Position numbers and translations under genes: made by a program
DNA from: Geminicoccaceae bacterium
GTDB lineage: Bacteria; Pseudomonadota; Alphaproteobacteria; Geminicoccales; Geminicoccaceae
Assembly: GCA_028285265.1 (NCBI GenBank)
Contig: JANQPX010000020.1
Coordinates: 310,001 to 374,000 of the forward strand
Direction: 5' to 3'
Length of the DNA: 64,000 bases
The notes under the pieces: generated by a model
Seen by the model: the letters and a program-made list of their open reading frames with translations, nothing else
What the model was told of the DNA's origin: nothing
Databases searched by the model: none
Shown: positions 60,067 to 64,000 of the stretch, one piece after another
Numbering within the stretch: the stretch's first letter is position 1
Layout: each line of letters starts with the position of its first letter

Positions 60067-62647
60067 TCAATCTGTGATGGCGGTTATCCCGACGCCCGGA
60101 AGCGATACCGCGTTTCACGGGCGTCGGAGAGCCGATGGCATAGCCCTGGACATAATCGATACCGAGCGCTTTCAGCACATTGAGGACCATAAGTGACTCG
60201 ACCCCTTCGGCTACGGTCATGATCTCGAGATCTTTGGCCATCTGAATGATGGCCTTCACCATGGCATGGCTTGTGGGATCGGTTGCCAGTTCGCGAATAA
60301 ATGACCCGTCGATCTTCAAGTAATCAACGGGTAGACGCTTTAGATAGTTAAGCGAAGAGAGTCCGCTTCCGAAATCATCGAGGGCGAAGCGGCATCCCCA
60401 GTCCCGAAGCTCATCCATAAAAACTTCGGTCTTGGCCAAATTCTGAATGGCAGCTGTTTCGGTAATCTCGAATGAGATGCGTTCTGGGGATAAGCCTGAT
60501 TCGGTTAGCGTTTTGCGGATAAAATCAAGCGATGTCTCATCGCTGAGTGTGATACCGGACAGGTTGATACTGACGTTTCTGTTCAACAGCGCCTCACACG
60601 GCTGTGTGAGGCAATCAACGGTCTCCTGAATTACCCAGCGATCGAGCTCTGCCATGAGGCCGTAGCGTTCAGCCGCAGGAATGAAGCCATCGGGTCTAAT
60701 GATCTTCGTGCCCCCAGAATCGATCTGCCTTAGCAAAATCTCAATATGGCCAACGGCGTTATTGTCAGGTTGGGCCGGCGCGATGATTTGACCGAACAAA
60801 GCAAATCTGTCTTCGTCAAGCGCCGCTCTGATTTTGCCGGCTTGGTACATATCATCCTGCCGCCGCCGGATGAACGCATCACGTTTCTTGAAAATCTGGA
60901 CTTGGTTGCGCCCATTATCTTTGGCGGCATAACAGGCAAGATCCGCTTGAACCATCATGTCGCCGGCGGAGGTTGCCTGACGATTCACGGCCGTGATTCC
61001 GATACTCGCTCCAACGCGAAAGACGAGGCCCTCGTGGAAGAAGCGGTACTCGGTCAACGCCGCGATCAGGCGTTCGCAGGCACGTTCAGCACGTCGCAGC
61101 GAGCATTTTCTGAGCAACAGTAAAAACTCATCTCCGCCAAAACGCGCAAGGACGTCATCGTTGTGCAACCTGCTCGAAAAGATCTCGGCAACTTGCTTGA
61201 GGAAGATATCGCCGGCGAGATGGCCCACCGTGTCATTGACGATCTTGAACTGATCTAAATCGATAAAGCAGAGTACATCGGTCCTGTCACAGCTTGAGAC
61301 GTCGGCAATTGATTTTTCGAGTATTCGTTCAAAAGCCTGACGGTTGAGCAGACCGGTAAGCTGATCATATCGCGCCTGATAGGCGAGCCTCTCCGACATC
61401 GCTTGCGCTTCACTGACGTCGCGGAGTCGGGCGATAGCGCCTGTGATTTTGCCGTCCGTCTCTCGGAAGGGCTCGAGTGAAATTTCAATCGTAACAACGG
61501 CTCCATGCTGATCCCTATTCGGACGCCGAAATCGGATGTCTTCGCCCCTGAAACAACGATCAAGTGCCGGCTTAGAAAATCGACGGAAATAGCCCTCGCC
61601 GACGAAATCCACCAAGTGCCGTCCGATCATCTCCCGTACCGAGGATCCATGAAAGTCGCTATTGGCTTTGTTGGTCATACGAAATCGATAATTGCGATCG
61701 ATGACCGAGACACGATCGGCGCTCTGTTCGATCACGGCGCCAAAGAGACGGCTTTGCTCTTCGACCATTCTGATTGCTGTCACGTCACGTTGGTAGCAAA
61801 TAGCCCCGCTAATCGCCCCGTTTGGCTCACGAAAGGGTTCGGTAACACATTCGATATGGCAGCGCCCTCCCCCCGGTACATCCAAGATCTTTTCAAATTG
61901 TTCTCGATATCCTCGAAATGACCGTTCGAGTGCGGGTTTGGTGTAGGTCTCAAAGAGCGTCTTGCCCAGCAGACTTTGCACATGTTGACCAAGGAGTTCT
62001 TCCTCCCGGCGGCCGAAAAAGTTCAAGTAAGCTTGGTTCGCAAGACGGAAGCGATAGTCGGTACCAATGACCGACATCAACTCACTCATCTGATCGATAA
62101 TAGATTGATTGACATGCAATTCGCGCGCCGACTCGCTAAGCTCTTCGGATCGCAGTAACGCCTCTTGCTCAAGGATTTGCTGCTGACGCCTAAGCTGTGC
62201 CGATTGCCGTTCATATTGATCGACATCGACGGTAACGATCATGATGGCTTTCTGACCTTGCCAATCAATGACTTTGACGAACTGCTCCAGCCAAATGGTT
62301 CGCCCGTCCTTGTGAAGGCCTCGAAATCGATAGCGATTCGGCGATTCCTGACCGTTCAGCCGGTCATCTCGATATTTCTTGAGACGATCGCGATCGGCAT
62401 CATGCGCCAGGTCGAAAAATGTCACGCCTGCCATCATCTCGTCGACGGTATAGCCGAACAGCGTCGCCCAGGCGGCATTGACGTAGAGTGGCTCATACTT
62501 TCGGTGAACCAAGAGACCAAGCGGGCATTTGTCCGCCATTTCGCGAAACAGCTCGACGTCGACCGAAGTCGTTGGATGAGGCGCTAGAGTATCGTCAGTT
62601 GATTCAACATCTGTCGGCAACGGAGGCGCAAAGTTTAAAGCCCTCAT
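60044..62647 (-). CDS. Cytosolic PAS-GGDEF-EAL protein
   Basis: 867 aa without membrane helices. At least three PAS domains are seen (CPLGLLVHRKYEPLYVNAAWATLFGY; MSELMSVIGTDYRFRLANQAYLNFFGR; SADRVSVIDRNYRFRMTNKANSDFHGS). The GGDEF domain has FGGDEFLLL, but the RxxD inhibitory position reads HNDD, so the product-inhibition site is missing. The EAL domain has EILLRQ in place of EAL, with SINLSG, FEITETAA, DDFGSGLSSL, KIDGSF and AEGVES intact. The last 30 residues (SPTPVKRGIASGRRDNRHHR...) are a basic tail that is encoded by the strong hairpin at 60089-60127. Confidence 0.95.
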   Translation of the reverse strand: MRALNFAPPLPTDVESTDDTLAPHPTTSVDVELFREMADKCPLGLLVHRKYEPLYVNAAWATLFGYTVDEMMAGVTFFDLAHDADRDRLKKYRDDRLNGQESPNRYRFRGLHKDGRTIWLEQFVKVIDWQGQKAIMIVTVDVDQYERQSAQLRRQQQILEQEALLRSEELSESARELHVNQSIIDQMSELMSVIGTDYRFRLANQAYLNFFGRREEELLGQHVQSLLGKTLFETYTKPALERSFRGYREQFEKILDVPGGGRCHIECVTEPFREPNGAISGAICYQRDVTAIRMVEEQSRLFGAVIEQSADRVSVIDRNYRFRMTNKANSDFHGSSVREMIGRHLVDFVGEGYFRRFSKPALDRCFRGEDIRFRRPNRDQHGAVVTIEISLEPFRETDGKITGAIARLRDVSEAQAMSERLAYQARYDQLTGLLNRQAFERILEKSIADVSSCDRTDVLCFIDLDQFKIVNDTVGHLAGDIFLKQVAEIFSSRLHNDDVLARFGGDEFLLLLRKCSLRRAERACERLIAALTEYRFFHEGLVFRVGASIGITAVNRQATSAGDMMVQADLACYAAKDNGRNQVQIFKKRDAFIRRRQDDMYQAGKIRAALDEDRFALFGQIIAPAQPDNNAVGHIEILLRQIDSGGTKIIRPDGFIPAAERYGLMAELDRWVIQETVDCLTQPCEALLNRNVSINLSGITLSDETSLDFIRKTLTESGLSPERISFEITETAAIQNLAKTEVFMDELRDWGCRFALDDFGSGLSSLNYLKRLPVDYLKIDGSFIRELATDPTSHAMVKAIIQMAKDLEIMTVAEGVESLMVLNVLKALGIDYVQGYAIGSPTPVKRGIASGRRDNRHHRLTTSSQRR
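60089..60127 (+). terminator. Strong 16-bp hairpin at the DUF302/GGDEF-EAL convergent end
   Basis: CCGACGCCCG with GAAGCG, 6-nt loop, CGTTTC, one unpaired A, CGGGCGTCGG: about 16 pairs including one G-U. It begins 23 nt after the DUF302 stop and lies inside the C-terminal coding part of the minus-strand GGDEF/EAL gene. No T-run follows, so it is perhaps a 3'-end stabiliser or Rho-dependent border rather than a classical terminator. Confidence 0.5.
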
Positions 62648-62892
62648 ACATACACCATATCAAAAAGATCAGACCCAGACGAACCATTCGAGCGTTTTCA
62701 GTATTCTTGTTTGAGAAACCGCTTTATAGCATTGAAATCCTTGACAGTGCAAAATCTAAGTAAGCTAATATTGTTGCCAACAATCAATCAAAAATTGCTT
62801 TAGAATGTTGGAATATTTGTTCCGCTACTAATGAACGCGAAATGAACATTTGTCTTTTATGGGGCTTACTGCCCTGCACTTGTTTTGGTTGT
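62648..62892. promoter_or_regulatory. AT-rich 245-nt gap upstream of the GGDEF/EAL gene
   Basis: Non-coding and more AT-rich than its surroundings, with a small inverted repeat ATTGTT-GCC-AACAAT near 62770. It presumably holds the promoter of the minus-strand PAS-GGDEF-EAL gene and the 3' region of priA. No specific site can be named. Confidence 0.3.
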
Positions 62893-64000
62893 TCAGAGAA
62901 AACTATAGGGATCAACGTCGACATGCAGCCGGAGATTGCCTTTGGGATTGGCCCTCTTAATCCAAGGCGCGATGCTGCCGGTGAGGTTGACACCTTCACT
63001 TGCAATCACTAAGAGTCGCTGACGGTATCGCCCTCGCAGCATAGCGATGGGCGCCGGCGCGGGCCCAAGTACGCGCAGTCCAGCTTGGTTCGGGGCATTG
63101 CGCGCAAGATCAGTCGCAAGTCTACGCACCTCGGCAGCATCGCGGCCGGAGACAATGAGTGAAGCAAGGCGACCAAATGGTGGAAGCCCGGCATCATAGC
63201 GCTCCGCGAGCTCTTCTGCATAGAAACGGTCTTTATCCCCGGCTTTCAGTCCTTGCATCACGGGATGATCGGGAAGATGTGTCTGGATCATCACACGTCC
63301 CGGCCGTTCCTCCCGCCCTGCCCGACCTGACACCTGATACAGAAGTTGGAACTGACGCTCTGCCGCGCGCAAATCACCGCCTGAAAGGCCAAGATCACCA
63401 TCGACCACACCGACAAGCGTTAGGTCGGGGAAATGGTGTCCTTTAGCGATAACTTGGGTGCCAATGAGGATATCCAGCTGATGGGAACGCATGGCATCCA
63501 AGAGTTCAGCGGCCGCACGTGGGCTGCCGGGAACATCACTTGTCATGATGGCAATGCGGGCGGCAGGCAACGCGCCCGTGACTTCATCCATCAATCGCTC
63601 AACCCCCGGACCGGAGACGGTGAGCGCGTCAAGGGTCCCACATTCGGGGCAGTGTTCCGGTTCGGGTCTGGAATAGCCGCAATGATGGCACAAAAGCCGA
63701 CGCTTCAGACGATGATGCACCAACCAAGCATGGCAATTCGGACACGCCATCCGGTGGCCGCAGGCTCGGCAGAGGGTGAGCGGCGCGTACCCTCGCCGGT
63801 TCAGAAAAAGAAGGCTCTGTTCACCGGAATTGAGCGTCGTTTCGAGCGCTTCTTTCAGGATTGGAGAAAGCCAGTTTCCTCTCGGTGGCCGATTCTTTCG
63901 TAGGTCGATCAACTCGATATCGGGCATGCGTGCGCCGCCGAAACGAGAAGGAAGGCGGATCGGAAGACGTGTTGCCCCGGTTGGCTCAGGCGCACCTTCA
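62893..64000 (-). CDS. priA: Primosomal protein N' (PriA helicase), C-terminal part, truncated by window
   Basis: Replication-restart helicase. The window holds about the last 370 residues; the frame stays open to the edge at 64000, before the ORF's first internal Met at 63927. Visible parts are SRFGGARMPDIELIDLRK, SGEQSLLFLNRRGYAPLTLCRACGHRMACPNCHAWLVHH with the zinc-binding cysteine pairs (CRACG, CPNC, CHHCG, CPECG), then the helicase motifs IAIMTSDVPGSP, DILIGTQVIAKGHHFPDLTLVGVVDGD and QVSGRAGREERPGRVMIQT. The N-terminal DNA-binding and first helicase lobes lie outside. Translation ends at DVDPYSFL. Confidence 0.96.
   Translation of the reverse strand, partial: EGAPEPTGATRLPIRLPSRFGGARMPDIELIDLRKNRPPRGNWLSPILKEALETTLNSGEQSLLFLNRRGYAPLTLCRACGHRMACPNCHAWLVHHRLKRRLLCHHCGYSRPEPEHCPECGTLDALTVSGPGVERLMDEVTGALPAARIAIMTSDVPGSPRAAAELLDAMRSHQLDILIGTQVIAKGHHFPDLTLVGVVDGDLGLSGGDLRAAERQFQLLYQVSGRAGREERPGRVMIQTHLPDHPVMQGLKAGDKDRFYAEELAERYDAGLPPFGRLASLIVSGRDAAEVRRLATDLARNAPNQAGLRVLGPAPAPIAMLRGRYRQRLLVIASEGVNLTGSIAPWIKRANPKGNLRLHVDVDPYSFL

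Overview
The window reads as a chromosomal segment of a moderately GC-rich alphaproteobacterium, probably free-living or marine and outside the best-studied model genera. The evidence is an EipB/DUF1849 envelope protein, squalene-hopene cyclase with hopanoid nucleosidase HpnG, a full Cpa/Tad pilus locus, sulfoacetaldehyde acetyltransferase Xsc, and a corrinoid/tetrahydrofolate methyl-transfer module. I see no rRNA, tRNA, CRISPR array, phage or insertion sequence. All functions are assigned by recognising protein motifs; no database search was run.

Layout. 1-13.6 kb: argC, an outer-membrane-type protein, a decayed GMC-oxidoreductase tail, enoyl-CoA hydratase, a SAM methyltransferase, a serine hydrolase, a MocR-type regulator divergent from an unusual-clade pdxJ, an AbrB-type membrane protein, a LuxR-type regulator, then rph-rdgB and a LpoA-like lipoprotein. 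13.9-25.7 kb: glycerate kinase, EipB, a DHRS6-like SDR, a FAD oxidoreductase, hpnG-shc, a UbiA-type prenyltransferase, a cold-shock protein with a clear terminator, a Baeyer-Villiger monooxygenase and a DUF4344 metallopeptidase-like protein. 25.9-30.8 kb: a coenzyme F420 island (cofH, cofG, a DUF3500 gene, a PPOX-type and a luciferase-type F420 oxidoreductase). 30.9-36.9 kb: xsc, a glutamine-synthetase-like protein that has lost several catalytic residues, and an MMPL/RND exporter. 37.0-43.4 kb: a corrinoid protein, a methyl-THF:corrinoid methyltransferase, a RamA-like reductive activator, a frameshifted alpha/beta-hydrolase remnant, and two-subunit aconitase X. 43.4-55.9 kb: a 14-gene Tad/Cpa locus on the minus strand. 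56-64 kb: a LuxR regulator overlapping a GGDEF/EAL protein, a DUF302 protein, a second GGDEF/EAL protein, and the 3' part of priA running off the window.

How it fits together. The tad locus is flanked by a LuxR-type regulator and a c-di-GMP enzyme, which suggests coupling of attachment pili to second-messenger control. The corrinoid genes form a demethylation/THF methylation core with its repair activase but without a substrate-specific methyltransferase in the window. The two enzymes that must dock on the corrinoid protein carry nearly identical arginine-rich C-terminal tails, while the corrinoid protein has a very acidic N-terminus. The F420 island supplies the deazaflavin chromophore and two likely F420 users, but the genes for completing F420 (cofC, cofD, cofE) are not here. 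The strongest unusual signals are the glutamine-synthetase pseudoenzyme beside xsc, the shared arginine tails, and the F420 island with its DUF3500 partner.
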